This document shows, in pieces, positions 1-7,324 of a stretch of 22,628 nucleotides of DNA. Numbering within the stretch: the stretch's first letter is position 1; every line of letters begins with the position of its first letter. The position numbers and the translations under genes are program-made. Below the pieces are notes generated by a model. The model was given only the letters and a program-made list of their open reading frames with translations, was not told the DNA's origin and searched no databases. The DNA comes from CAZQLE01 sp964593905 (GTDB lineage Bacteria > Chloroflexota > Anaerolineae > Anaerolineales > Anaerolineaceae): NCBI GenBank assembly GCA_964593905.1, contig CAZQLE010000045.1, forward strand, positions 1-22,628. Reading direction: 5' to 3'.

Positions 1-496
1 CCATCAGGTTGACCCAGCACCAGCCGGTGGCAACGATGAGGGCCGCGGCGACATTTTGGGTCAGCGCGAGCACGATCAGCGCCGAGATGGTGGCTTCCCA
101 GGTATCCCAGATGTTCAGGTTCAACGTGTCGGTCAGGTTCAAAACGATCATGACCAGGTTGACGGCCAGCGAAATGGCGATGATGGGGTAGGCAATGGGG
201 TGACCGAAAGCAAAGGCTGCATAAGCGCCCCAGCCAACATCGGTGTAGGTGAATGCACCGCCAAACCGTTCGGTTAATGCAACCGCCGCGGGGCCAACGC
301 CAGCCAGGAAGAAATCTACGATGATGTAGACGCCCTGAAAACCGACTGCGATCATGAGACCGTTACGGATGGCGCGCATGGGGCCCAACCGAACGATCAG
401 GCCGATCAGGGTGAACACACAGAAGATCATGAACAGAGCTCCGAGGTTCACCACCGGCTGCAAAAGGGTTTGAATAAAAGTGCCGATGTTATCCAT
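1..496 (-). CDS. PTS EIIC component, galactitol (GatC) type, partial at window start
   Basis: Membrane permease subunit of a sugar PTS. It translocates the sugar while EIIB phosphorylates it. The gene starts with ATG at 494-496, preceded on the minus strand by an AGGAG box, and stays open for 165 residues until the window edge, so the C-terminal part is missing. The visible part is very hydrophobic. It shows the GatC-family pattern GPAA followed by a DVGW stretch (near residues 67-70 and 88-91) and then LNLNIWDTW (about residues 127-135), which matches GatC segments I know. It is the fourth gene of the EIIA, aminotransferase, EIIB, EIIC run. The 190-base gap before it is longer than the others in the cluster and has no clear terminator. 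Family assignment is firm. The sugar cannot be read from sequence, since GatC-type permeases serve several pentitols, hexitols and other sugars. Confidence 0.88.
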   Translation of the reverse strand, partial: MDNIGTFIQTLLQPVVNLGALFMIFCVFTLIGLIVRLGPMRAIRNGLMIAVGFQGVYIIVDFFLAGVGPAAVALTERFGGAFTYTDVGWGAYAAFAFGHPIAYPIIAISLAVNLVMIVLNLTDTLNLNIWDTWEATISALIVLALTQNVAAALIVATGWCWVNLM

Positions 497-686
497 TTTT
501 TGAATGTCTCCTAAAGGATGGTTAGCTCAAAAGACGATGTCGAGACGAATGAGAAAATTTTGGCTGCAATAGACATAAAATTCGATATGTTTCTCCACTC
601 CTTTCCAGACATGCCAGGTGAGCAAGACGGGTGCGGGTGTTTACCTGTTGCCTGCCAAAACTAAACCAAAAAATTAATAGGTCCGA

Positions 687-989
687 TCAGTCGCTTAAGT
701 TCGCGATGATATTGAACAAATTCTCAAAAAACTCTTTTTGACCCACATTGGTCAGCAGGGGAACCCCGCTGAGCACGGGCACATCTTTGCGAGGAGCCAG
801 CACAGCAGTGGCAACCACTACATCGGGCTTGCCCTGTTTGATCAAAATTTCGGCGTCAGAGACCTTGCCTTTTTTTACAGAGATTTTGACCTTACGCTTG
901 CGAGCTTCATCTTCAATCTTTACGGCGGCCATCGTTGAGGTTGCAATCGATGATCCGCACATGACAAGAATTACAGCAGGACGATTCAT
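687..989 (-). CDS. PTS EIIB component, galactitol type
   Basis: Cytoplasmic phosphocarrier of 100 residues that takes phosphate from EIIA-His and passes it to the incoming sugar. The phospho-acceptor Cys11 lies at the end of the first strand in VMCGSSIATSTMA, the P-loop-like pattern typical of lactose/galactitol-type EIIB (CGxxxATS). Length is normal for a free-standing EIIB. The ATG start at 989 has a GAGGGAG Shine-Dalgarno a few bases upstream on the minus strand. It sits between the aminotransferase gene (77 bases upstream, with a strong hairpin in between) and the EIIC gene, so it belongs to the same transcription unit. The substrate is unknown. Confidence 0.9.
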   Translation of the reverse strand: MNRPAVILVMCGSSIATSTMAAVKIEDEARKRKVKISVKKGKVSDAEILIKQGKPDVVVATAVLAPRKDVPVLSGVPLLTNVGQKEFFENLFNIIANLSD

Positions 990-1022
990 TTGTTTCTCCC
1001 TCTTGCATTAGGTTTGAGACAA

Positions 1023-1056
1023 CGGGGGAAAGACATGTTCAATCGTCTTTCCCCCG
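1023..1056 (-). promoter_or_regulatory. Perfect 12-bp intercistronic hairpin between aminotransferase and EIIB genes
   Basis: Arms 1023-1034 and 1045-1056 are perfect reverse complements (CGGGGGAAAGAC), with a 10-base loop. The hairpin starts about 10 bases after the aminotransferase stop codon on the minus strand. No run of T follows, so it is not a classic intrinsic terminator. It may instead protect the 3' end of upstream mRNA, be a processing site, or partly attenuate, setting the ratio of EIIA and aminotransferase to EIIB and EIIC. The structure is certain; the role is inference. Confidence 0.6.
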
Positions 1057-1065
1057 ATAACTTAC

Positions 1066-2184
1066 TCAGGATACCGCCACGTGATTTGCTACAAACTGTT
1101 TGATCAGATCCATGACTTTGACGGTGTCATCGTGCGTGCCGATGGTGATGCGGAAGAAACGATCTCCGGGCAGGCCGCGGCCGTTGATGAAGGAACGGGT
1201 CAGGTAGCCCTGTTCAAGCAGGTAATTGAAGAATTCACTACCTTTAATGCCGCTTTCTTGCGAATCGATCATCACAAAGTTGGCTTCAGAAGGAATCGGG
1301 CGCAGGCCGGGGATCTTTTTGATTTCTTCGAACATCCAATCGCGGTCGGCTTTCACCTGGCGGACATTCGCCTCAATATACTGCTTATCTTCGATGGCAG
1401 CGATGGCGGCAACATGGGTGATCAAGCCGATGTTTAGCGGGGTGCGGATGCGGTTGACCAGTTCAATCACCTGCGGGTGGGCAATGATCCAGCCCAGGCG
1501 AATGCCGGCCAGCCCCATGGCCTTTGAAAAGGTGTGGCTGATGATCATGTTTTCGTATTGCTCAAGCATGTCTTCCACCCGGTCTGAGGCGAATTCGACA
1601 TAAGCCTCATCCACGGCCACCATGACGCCGGTCTCCAACAGGCCTTTGATCAATTCGCGCGAGACGAAGTGTCCATCGGGGTTGTTCGGGCGAGAGATTA
1701 ACACCAGCTTGGTGCGGGGGGTGATCTTTGAAGTGAACGATTCGAGCGTGTAATTGAAATCTTCATCACAGGGTAAAACATCGATTACTTTTGCGCCATA
1801 AAGGGCAACCCGGCGGGCATATGGCGAATAATCGGGGGTCGAAATCAAGATTTCATCGTCTTCATCGAGGAAGGTTTCGTAGAGCATGTCGATGACTTCC
1901 ATCGAGCCGTTGCCGCAGGTGATCCAGGCGGCTTTGCCCGGCAAACCGGAATATTCAGCCAGTTTCTCGCGCAGCTCAAGATCGGTCAGGGCATCTTCAG
2001 GATAGTAGTTCAACTTATCGGCGATATTTTTGACTGCTTCGATCACTTTGGGAGAGGGGGCATAGACCAGTTCATTGCCCATCAGGCGGCGCAGTTCTTG
2101 ATTTTGCCAACCCATGCGGAAATGATTCAGGTTATAAACTTCGCCAACTTTGGCAGACTTACTGGCAAATTTCATGATGTCCAA
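1066..2184 (-). CDS. PLP-dependent class I/II aminotransferase, HisC-like
   Basis: Fold-type I aminotransferase of 372 residues, close in layout to histidinol-phosphate aminotransferases. Visible motifs are a GNGS cofactor-phosphate loop (91-94), SRPNNPDG (164-171) with the PLP-contacting Asn, DEAY (192-195), the PLP lysine in SHTFSKAMGLAGIRLGW (Lys221, with Arg229 downstream) and the substrate-carboxylate Arg345 in FFRITIGT. The preferred start is TTG at 2184, with AAGGA eight bases upstream. The in-frame ATG at 2175 would lie about 17 bases from that box. No his genes are nearby. The gene lies between EIIA and EIIB of a PTS operon, which suggests a role on the imported compound or a downstream keto product rather than in histidine synthesis. 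A 2-keto-4-methylthiobutyrate aminotransferase is a conceivable alternative given the MTA genes further on. Family is sure, substrate unknown. Confidence 0.87.
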   Translation of the reverse strand: MDIMKFASKSAKVGEVYNLNHFRMGWQNQELRRLMGNELVYAPSPKVIEAVKNIADKLNYYPEDALTDLELREKLAEYSGLPGKAAWITCGNGSMEVIDMLYETFLDEDDEILISTPDYSPYARRVALYGAKVIDVLPCDEDFNYTLESFTSKITPRTKLVLISRPNNPDGHFVSRELIKGLLETGVMVAVDEAYVEFASDRVEDMLEQYENMIISHTFSKAMGLAGIRLGWIIAHPQVIELVNRIRTPLNIGLITHVAAIAAIEDKQYIEANVRQVKADRDWMFEEIKKIPGLRPIPSEANFVMIDSQESGIKGSEFFNYLLEQGYLTRSFINGRGLPGDRFFRITIGTHDDTVKVMDLIKQFVANHVAVS

Positions 2185-2234
2185 GGCTCAATTCCTTTCT
2201 TTTTCAATAAAAGAGGTTCTGTACAATAAACAGC

Positions 2235-2702
2235 TTAATTTGTCTGCATACTTGTGTTTAGAAAATCAAGGAAACTGTTCATGTCTCTGGTTTTTTCGAG
2301 CGTTGACAGACGGTCTTCATCTTCAATAAATGAGCTGAGGGCCGACAAGAATTCAATATGCGAGTCTGCATCTGGAATGACCAGCATAAACACAAACCTG
2401 GCCTGCACATCGCCGCCAATGCCGCCCATCGGTTGGAAGATGACGGGTTCTCCCATCACACCAATGACCATTCCGGGTTCATTGGTCCACTCGGGGTCGG
2501 CGTGCGGAATGGCCACCTCAGCCCCACCGGTATGCAGCCCCGTGGCAAAATTTGCTTCCCGTGTAAGAAGTGCCTCAACATAACCTTCTCGGGCCCAACC
2601 TGCCTCGATTGCCATGCCACCCATCTTTTTAAGAAGCTCAATCTGGGAGATTCTTTCGTTGAAATTAACAATTTTTACGTTTGATAAAATATTGTGCTCC
2701 AT
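2235..2702 (-). CDS. PTS EIIA component, fructose/mannitol/galactitol type 2
   Basis: Cytoplasmic EIIA of 155 residues, the entry point of phosphate from HPr into this sugar-specific PTS. The phospho-acceptor His67 lies in GGAEVAIPHADPEW, the usual type-2 EIIA active-site motif. The C-terminal FVFMLVIPDADSHIEFLSALS stretch matches the helix-strand pattern around the second conserved region (the motif F-L-I-P-x-x-H-L). The start ATG at 2702 is preceded by AAAAGG seven to eight bases upstream. It is the first gene of the minus-strand PTS operon, 50 bases ahead of the aminotransferase. It faces the divergent PRD regulator across a 531-base intergenic region that probably carries the operon's control sites. 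Confidence 0.9.
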   Translation of the reverse strand: MEHNILSNVKIVNFNERISQIELLKKMGGMAIEAGWAREGYVEALLTREANFATGLHTGGAEVAIPHADPEWTNEPGMVIGVMGEPVIFQPMGGIGGDVQARFVFMLVIPDADSHIEFLSALSSFIEDEDRLSTLEKTRDMNSFLDFLNTSMQTN

Positions 2703-2944
2703 GGATTACCTTTTAAACCGAGAGTTGGGGTGCAATATCTGTCAATTTCCGGAATTTGGAAACACTTAACCCAGCGCCGCGATGATATTCGCTCGCTTAG
2801 AGGTGTGGCCAATTCATTTGGCGTTTTTCGTCAGTTCCGGTAGATCGAAATAATAAAACTTGTCTTGTTGTAGCGCAAGATTTTGTTGGTTAGATTATAC
2901 GGTTTCTGCTTCAATATGAGATGTTCTACTATCGGCAATGTAAC

Positions 2945-2954
2945 TTGTGACAAT
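2945..2954. repeat. Copy 1 of TTGTGACAAT direct repeat (putative operator)
   Basis: A ten-base sequence identical to one at 3198-3207, 253 bases away in the same divergent intergenic region. It is nearly palindromic (TTGT-G-ACAA). This copy lies about 45 bases upstream of the minus-strand TATAAT at 2899-2894, a position suited to an activator site for the PTS operon. The binding protein is not known; the adjacent PRD regulator is the obvious candidate. Confidence 0.4.
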
Positions 2955-3196
2955 TTTATCGTAATTACCCTGTTCATGCGATTTTCTTCACCCAATTTTG
3001 GTCTGGAGGGTCTGTTTTGAAAGGTGAATGCACTAAGATCTTAAAGAGATGCTCTGGCACCGGGTGTAAACCACTGGCAGAACGCGAAAATTTTGACCCG
3101 CAGGTTGAATTGATCGTCTGACCAGGGCCTTGCAGGATGAATATCACCTTCTTCTGTTTTGATGCAAAAGAGAGTCTGGTTTTTGATATAATTTTG

Positions 3197-3207
3197 ATTG
3201 TGACAAT
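3197..3207. repeat. Copy 2 of the repeat, perfect palindrome ATTGTGACAAT (putative operator)
   Basis: An eleven-base perfect palindrome around a central G, containing the same TTGTGACAAT found at 2945-2954. It lies just after a TATAAT at 3187-3192 and 27 bases before the regulator ATG, so it would overlap the transcription start. That placement fits negative autoregulation of the PRD regulator gene. The repeat is seen directly; the function is inferred. Confidence 0.4.
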
Positions 3208-3233
3208 ATTACAATAATCAGCCGGAACCCATC

Positions 3234-5291
3234 ATGAGCTCAATTTCCATTACGATTAATGCGCGTCAGCGCTGCATTATTTATTCTCTTTTACAGGCTG
3301 AGGGCCACATTACCCTGGGTCAGCTTTCCAAAGAAACCGGTCTGACCACGCGCATCATTCGTTACAACCTCGATCCGGTCAGGGCGTGGTTTAAGGGGGA
3401 GGGGCATCTGTTGTTGACCCGCCCGGGTTTTGGTATTGAGATTAATGCTTCAAAACAAGAGCGAAAACGACTTCTGACAAAAGTCTCTCAATCTGATGAA
3501 GAGAACTTAATCTTAACCCGCGGCCAGCGCCAGAGAATTACCCTGTTTAAATTGCTCACCTCCGACGGCTCGATTACTTATCAAGGGTTGGCCTCAAACG
3601 AGGGCATTTCGCGTTCCACCATCATCCATGATGTGACCGAGATGCAAAAATGGTTAAACGGCTATCATCTCACCTTGCAGCGCACCCAGAACCGGGGGGC
3701 AAAGATCATTGGCAGTGAGGGTTATCGGCGTTATGCCCTGTTAAACCTGCTGCACGAAGAACTGGGGCAGAAGAAATGGTATGCGCTGTGGTTTTCTCCA
3801 AATCACAGCCAGCAGCAAGATAAATCACTCCCGCCAACGCTTGAAAAATATCTAAAGAGCCTGCCGCTCGCGTATTCTTACAATACTGTTATTCATCTGG
3901 AGAACCTGATTGGTGCGAAAATGGCGCTATATTCGCGGGCTGAGGCGCTGCTTTATCTGGCGATCACCATCAATTCGCTGTTTCAGAAGCGCCAGGTGAC
4001 CAAATTTATTGGTCCCAGGCCGGTTTCGGGTGTGGAACTGGAAGTTTCGCGGTTTATTTTCTCTGAAATTTCGCGCAAGTTCTCCATTAAAGTCCCTGAA
4101 GAAGAAGCCTGGATGTTGGCGGCTTTTTTGTTGGCTGCAAAATGGGAGGAAGACAGGATCGAAACCCCCCAGGAGATGCTGCCCATTCTGGGAGAAGAAA
4201 GTGTGCAATATGCCAATGTAATTGTGGAACACTGCGCCAATCAGTTGCACCCCCTGTTAAGGGTTGACCAGGAGCTGTTGACCAGCCTGGCGATGCACCT
4301 GAAACCGGTGATTCATCGCATTCGCTACGGGCTGCCGATTGTTAATGATTGTCTTGAAGAGGTGCAGCGCACCTACCCCGAGGTCTACCGCAGCGCAAAA
4401 GATGGGTTAAAACTGATCGAAAAAGATCTGGCCCAGCCGATTCCGGAAGAAGAGGTCGGTTTTATCGCAATGTATCTGGCTGCGGCCTTAAACCGTCTGC
4501 GCACCAAAGACCGCACCCGCCATTCTGTGATCATCCTTGGCGATGGCATTCGCGCGAAATCCATCTTTCTCAGAGCGCGGCTGGGGTATGAATTTCCCAA
4601 TCTGGATGTGATTGAAGTTTTGAATGGCCTGCCCGAAAATATGGACTCATTGACCCGGGCCGAGCTGGTGTTGAGCCTGGTGTCTTTTGAATTTCCCGGT
4701 TTATCGATCATTGAGGTCAGCCCGTTCTTAAATAACCTTGAAAAACGGGCCATCCGAAACTGGATTACCGACTATGAAGAAAAGAACCGCCGCCAGTTTA
4801 TCAATCTGGATGGCCGGAAGCCGGATCTGGTGGATGTGTTTTTGCCCCAGAATATTATTTTCCGCTCTTCGGTAAAAACCTGGGGTGAGGCTGTGCAGGT
4901 CGCCAGCCAACCGTTGATCGACTGCGGGATGATTTTGCCCTCTTATACCCGGGGGATGATCAAGATTATTGAGGATTATGGCCCGTATATGGTGATTGCC
5001 CCTGGCAGCATTTTGCTGCATGCCCGGCCAATTGACGGTGTCAACCAGGTCTGTCTGGGGGTGATGATTCTTGAAGAGGGCATCGAGTTCGGCGAAACCA
5101 GCGGAAAAATCGATATTGCTTTTGTGCTTGGCGCCGTGGATGACACCCATCATCTGAATGTGTTGTACCAATTAACGGCGCTGGTATATGAAGAAGGCTT
5201 TATGGAGGCGTTGCGCAATTCAAAACGCCCGGCAGATGTTTTGCGGGCGGTGTGGAATTTCTCCAATACTCCGGCGGTTGTTTCTCGCTAA
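3234..5291 (+). CDS. PRD-containing transcriptional regulator, LicR/MtlR/BglG type with EIIB- and EIIA-like domains
   Basis: Multidomain PTS-responsive regulator of 685 residues. Order: HTH_11-like winged helix (about 8-65), a second Mga-type HTH (about 97-165), PRD1 (about 225-310), PRD2 (about 335-425), an EIIB-like domain (about 429-500) and a type-2/ascorbate-like EIIA domain (about 540-685). The EIIA domain keeps the phospho-His (His596 in SILLHARPIDGV). PRD2 keeps His355 and His361 in LAMHLKPVIHR, but its second classical site reads EVGFIAMYLAAAL, with Tyr414 where His is usual. The EIIB-like domain reads VIILGDGIRAKS and lacks the phosphocysteine. PRD1 has no obvious phospho-His. Such proteins activate PTS operons when not phosphorylated by their EIIB/EIIA and when HPr phosphorylates PRD2. 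The likely target is the divergent PTS operon and perhaps the downstream RLP-ptsHI genes. Confidence 0.9.
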   Translation: MSSISITINARQRCIIYSLLQAEGHITLGQLSKETGLTTRIIRYNLDPVRAWFKGEGHLLLTRPGFGIEINASKQERKRLLTKVSQSDEENLILTRGQRQRITLFKLLTSDGSITYQGLASNEGISRSTIIHDVTEMQKWLNGYHLTLQRTQNRGAKIIGSEGYRRYALLNLLHEELGQKKWYALWFSPNHSQQQDKSLPPTLEKYLKSLPLAYSYNTVIHLENLIGAKMALYSRAEALLYLAITINSLFQKRQVTKFIGPRPVSGVELEVSRFIFSEISRKFSIKVPEEEAWMLAAFLLAAKWEEDRIETPQEMLPILGEESVQYANVIVEHCANQLHPLLRVDQELLTSLAMHLKPVIHRIRYGLPIVNDCLEEVQRTYPEVYRSAKDGLKLIEKDLAQPIPEEEVGFIAMYLAAALNRLRTKDRTRHSVIILGDGIRAKSIFLRARLGYEFPNLDVIEVLNGLPENMDSLTRAELVLSLVSFEFPGLSIIEVSPFLNNLEKRAIRNWITDYEEKNRRQFINLDGRKPDLVDVFLPQNIIFRSSVKTWGEAVQVASQPLIDCGMILPSYTRGMIKIIEDYGPYMVIAPGSILLHARPIDGVNQVCLGVMILEEGIEFGETSGKIDIAFVLGAVDDTHHLNVLYQLTALVYEEGFMEALRNSKRPADVLRAVWNFSNTPAVVSR

Positions 5292-5591
5292 TCGGGTTTT
5301 TTTGCACCCTGCAAAGCTGTTGGCTCGCTTGGCGGGCGGTTCAAAACCGCCCGCCAAGGTCATCTGACGCGGGGGTGTGGGTGGGTGTCATAATAGAATT
5401 GTTTTGTCATAACTCGTTCTGGCGAAAAGATACTTTACCGACCTTGGGCATACAGCTATATACTCTTGGTAGTCAGTTTTATTACAGCATGAATCAATGT
5501 GTTTTGCTCCAGGGCCTTTTTTGAGCTGTTATTTTCAAAACCCCCGCAGAGCATCCCCTCACAGGCCTTATCTTTGAACCGGGAGAATTCT
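5292..5591 (+). promoter_or_regulatory. Intergenic region ahead of RLP gene, with possible promoter
   Basis: This 300-base noncoding gap lies between the regulator stop and the RLP start. Its first part holds the perfect hairpin at 5328-5358. Further on, TTTACC at 5434-5439 and TATATA at 5457-5462 are spaced by 17 bases and could be a weak sigma70-like promoter giving a leader of about 120 bases. I see no recognised riboswitch and no convincing small gene. The promoter call rests on consensus alone. Confidence 0.3.
5328..5358 (+). terminator. Perfect 14-bp hairpin after PRD regulator, no U-tract
   Basis: Arms 5328-5341 and 5345-5358 pair perfectly (CTTGGCGGGCGGTT with its complement) around a three-base loop. 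It lies 37 bases after the regulator stop codon. The GC-rich stem is strong enough to terminate, but no T-run follows on either strand, so this could be a Rho-type or mRNA-end-protecting hairpin rather than a canonical intrinsic terminator. Confidence 0.5.
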
Positions 5592-6923
5592 ATGGCTTCC
5601 AAGACGTTTGATCTTTTTCTCACTCCAATTATCGAAAGCATCCCACAGGATGAGTACGTTATTGCGACGTATTTGATTGGCGCGTCGAAAGAATCGGATG
5701 TAATCAGCCGCGTATCTTCTCTGGCACTGGAACAGACGACGGGCACCTGGTCGCGTTTGCCGGGCGAAACAGAGGAAGTGCGCCGCAGGTCGTCTGGTCG
5801 GGTTGTCGCCGTTTACAGCGTGCCCGATTATGAGTCACGGGGTTCCATTGGCGCAGAGGTCTCCATGCGCTGGTATGTTGCCCGCGTGGCCTTCCCGTGG
5901 GTCAACTTTTATGACAATCTGCCGTTGCTGCTTTCTTCGGTCATTGGCAACATCTCTGCCATGGATAATTTGAAGCTGATTGATCTGGACCTGCCCCAGG
6001 GGTATCTGGCCCAGTTTAAAGGCCCCCGTTTTGGTGTTCAGGGTTTGCGCGAGCTGCTTAATGTCTATGACCGGCCGCTCTTGAACAACATGATTAAGCC
6101 CTGCACCGGTCTGACCCCAGACGAAGGCGCGGCGTTGTTTTATGGCGCGGCGGCAGGGGGCACAGACTGGGTGAAGGATGATGAGCTTCTCTCGGGTTCG
6201 CCGGCCTTTTCTCCGTTGGAAGAACGGGTGCGGGCTTATATGGCAGCCGCGCATAAAGCCGATGCAGAAAAAGGCGAGATGACGCTTTACTCGGTCAATA
6301 TTACCGATAACCATGACCGGATTTTTGATAACGCGCTGCGTGCGGTGGATGCCGGCGCGAACGCATTAATGGTGAATATTTATTATGCAGGTTTTTCGGC
6401 TGTCAAGCAGTTATCTGAAGACCCTCGTATTAATGTGCCGCTGATGATCCACAACTGCGGCAGCGGAGCGATGGTTGCCAACCCTTACGGCGGTTTCAGT
6501 TCAGTGGTGGGCGCAAAGCTGGCGCGCATCTCTGGCGCAGATGTCTACCTGGACTATGTTCCGACCATGAAGTTTGGCGGGATCGAAGAAAAGTTCCGCC
6601 GCATTGGGCATACCTGCCTGGCGCCGATGCATAATATCAGGCCGACCATGGTGCACATTGGCGGGGGGGTGACCCCGGGGATTGTCCCGTATCTGATGGA
6701 TATGATGGGAAATGACACGGCGATTGGCGCTGGCGGCGGTATTCACAGCCACCCCGGCGGGCCGGCTGCCGGAGCGCGGGCGCTGCGGGCCGCCATGGAT
6801 GCCAAACTGAAAGGGATTTCTTTGACAGAGGCTGCGCGGGATGTTGCAGAGCTGCGTCAGGCTTTGGATGTATGGGGTGAGTTTGGTTCTGAAAAAATGA
6901 AGGCTCTGTTTTCGCTCTCGTAA
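5592..6923 (+). CDS. RuBisCO-like protein (RLP, form IV)
   Basis: RuBisCO large-subunit homologue of 443 residues; ATG at 5592 follows GGGAG by six bases. The barrel keeps equivalents of spinach Lys175 (Lys169, in MIKPCTGL), the carbamylated Lys201, Asp203 and Glu204 (Lys195, Asp197, Glu198 in TDWVKDDELL) and His294 (His287 in PLMIHNCG). A loop-6 lysine is also plausible (Lys327 in PTMKFGG). It departs from carboxylases at Lys177 (Cys171), Arg295 (Asn288), the His327 region (Leu320 or Tyr319) and Ser379 (Gly357). This set makes it a form-IV RLP: Mg-enolate chemistry is kept but CO2 fixation is not expected. Known RLPs act as 2,3-diketo-MTP-1-P enolases, MTRu-1-P isomerases or oxo-isoapionate-phosphate enzymes. 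It lies 66 bases before HPr and EI genes in the same direction. The MTA-type genes about 9-15 kb downstream point to a methylthioribulose-1-phosphate step, while the flanking PTS genes point to a PTS-derived sugar phosphate. I cannot choose from sequence. Confidence 0.9.
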   Translation: MASKTFDLFLTPIIESIPQDEYVIATYLIGASKESDVISRVSSLALEQTTGTWSRLPGETEEVRRRSSGRVVAVYSVPDYESRGSIGAEVSMRWYVARVAFPWVNFYDNLPLLLSSVIGNISAMDNLKLIDLDLPQGYLAQFKGPRFGVQGLRELLNVYDRPLLNNMIKPCTGLTPDEGAALFYGAAAGGTDWVKDDELLSGSPAFSPLEERVRAYMAAAHKADAEKGEMTLYSVNITDNHDRIFDNALRAVDAGANALMVNIYYAGFSAVKQLSEDPRINVPLMIHNCGSGAMVANPYGGFSSVVGAKLARISGADVYLDYVPTMKFGGIEEKFRRIGHTCLAPMHNIRPTMVHIGGGVTPGIVPYLMDMMGNDTAIGAGGGIHSHPGGPAAGARALRAAMDAKLKGISLTEAARDVAELRQALDVWGEFGSEKMKALFSLS

Positions 6924-7025
6924 TCTTTACGAGTCTACCAGTGGCCTTTATCAGTTTGGAAATATTGTTAAAATACAAGGACGGTAGAAGTGAATATCGA
7001 GCAAACCTCTGTTCTGGGAGTTTCC

Positions 7026-7322
7026 ATGGAAAGTGCAACCACCTACGCCGAAACGGTCGTTACCGTTACACATGAGCACGGTCTTCACGCACGTCCGGCC
7101 GACCTCTTTGTGCGCTGTGCAAACACCTTCAAGAGCACCATCTCTGCCGCCAATGAAACCCGCAACGCGGCCAAGAAAGCCAATGCCAAGAGCATTTTGG
7201 GGGTGCTTTCCATCGGGGTGCGCGGCGGTGATCAGGTGCGTATCAGCGCCAACGGCGCTGATTGTGAAGAAGCCATTCTTGCATTGAGCCGATTGATCGA
7301 AAGCAACTTCGCGGAGGCATGA
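7026..7322 (+). CDS. ptsH: Phosphocarrier protein HPr
   Basis: General PTS phosphocarrier that shuttles phosphate from EI to EIIA and to PRD domains. The phospho-His lies in HEHGLHARPADLF (His21 from this start) and the regulatory-serine motif KSILGVLSIGV (Ser56) is also conserved, so HPr-Ser phosphorylation is possible if the genome has an HPr kinase; none is in this window. I chose ATG 7026, five bases after GGGAG. A GTG at 6990 with AAGGA upstream would add 12 residues. From ATG 7026 the protein is 98 residues, about ten longer than usual at the N-terminus. The stop overlaps the first possible EI start, so the two genes are translationally coupled. Confidence 0.93.
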   Translation: MESATTYAETVVTVTHEHGLHARPADLFVRCANTFKSTISAANETRNAAKKANAKSILGVLSIGVRGGDQVRISANGADCEEAILALSRLIESNFAEA

Positions 7323-7324
7323 CA

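Larger units (their letters stand above)
2703..3233. promoter_or_regulatory. Divergent control region between PTS operon and PRD regulator
   Basis: This 531-base noncoding stretch separates the starts of the EIIA gene (minus) and the regulator gene (plus), and I see no convincing ORF in it. On the minus strand a TATAAT box lies at 2899-2894, about 190 bases before the EIIA start, without a good -35 box, as expected for an activator-dependent promoter. On the plus strand a TATAAT at 3187-3192 lies 41 bases before the regulator ATG, again with no good -35. Two copies of TTGTGACAAT occur at 2945-2954 and 3198-3207. Promoter roles are inferred from consensus matches only. Confidence 0.45.

Noticed and set aside
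498..686. Missing small gene between EIIB and EIIC
   Set aside because: No ORF with a ribosome-binding site and no obvious structure; treated as an intercistronic spacer.
5592..6923. True CO2-fixing RuBisCO large subunit
   Set aside because: The equivalents of Lys177, Arg295, His327 and Ser379 are changed, so carboxylase activity is not expected; RLP is the right class.
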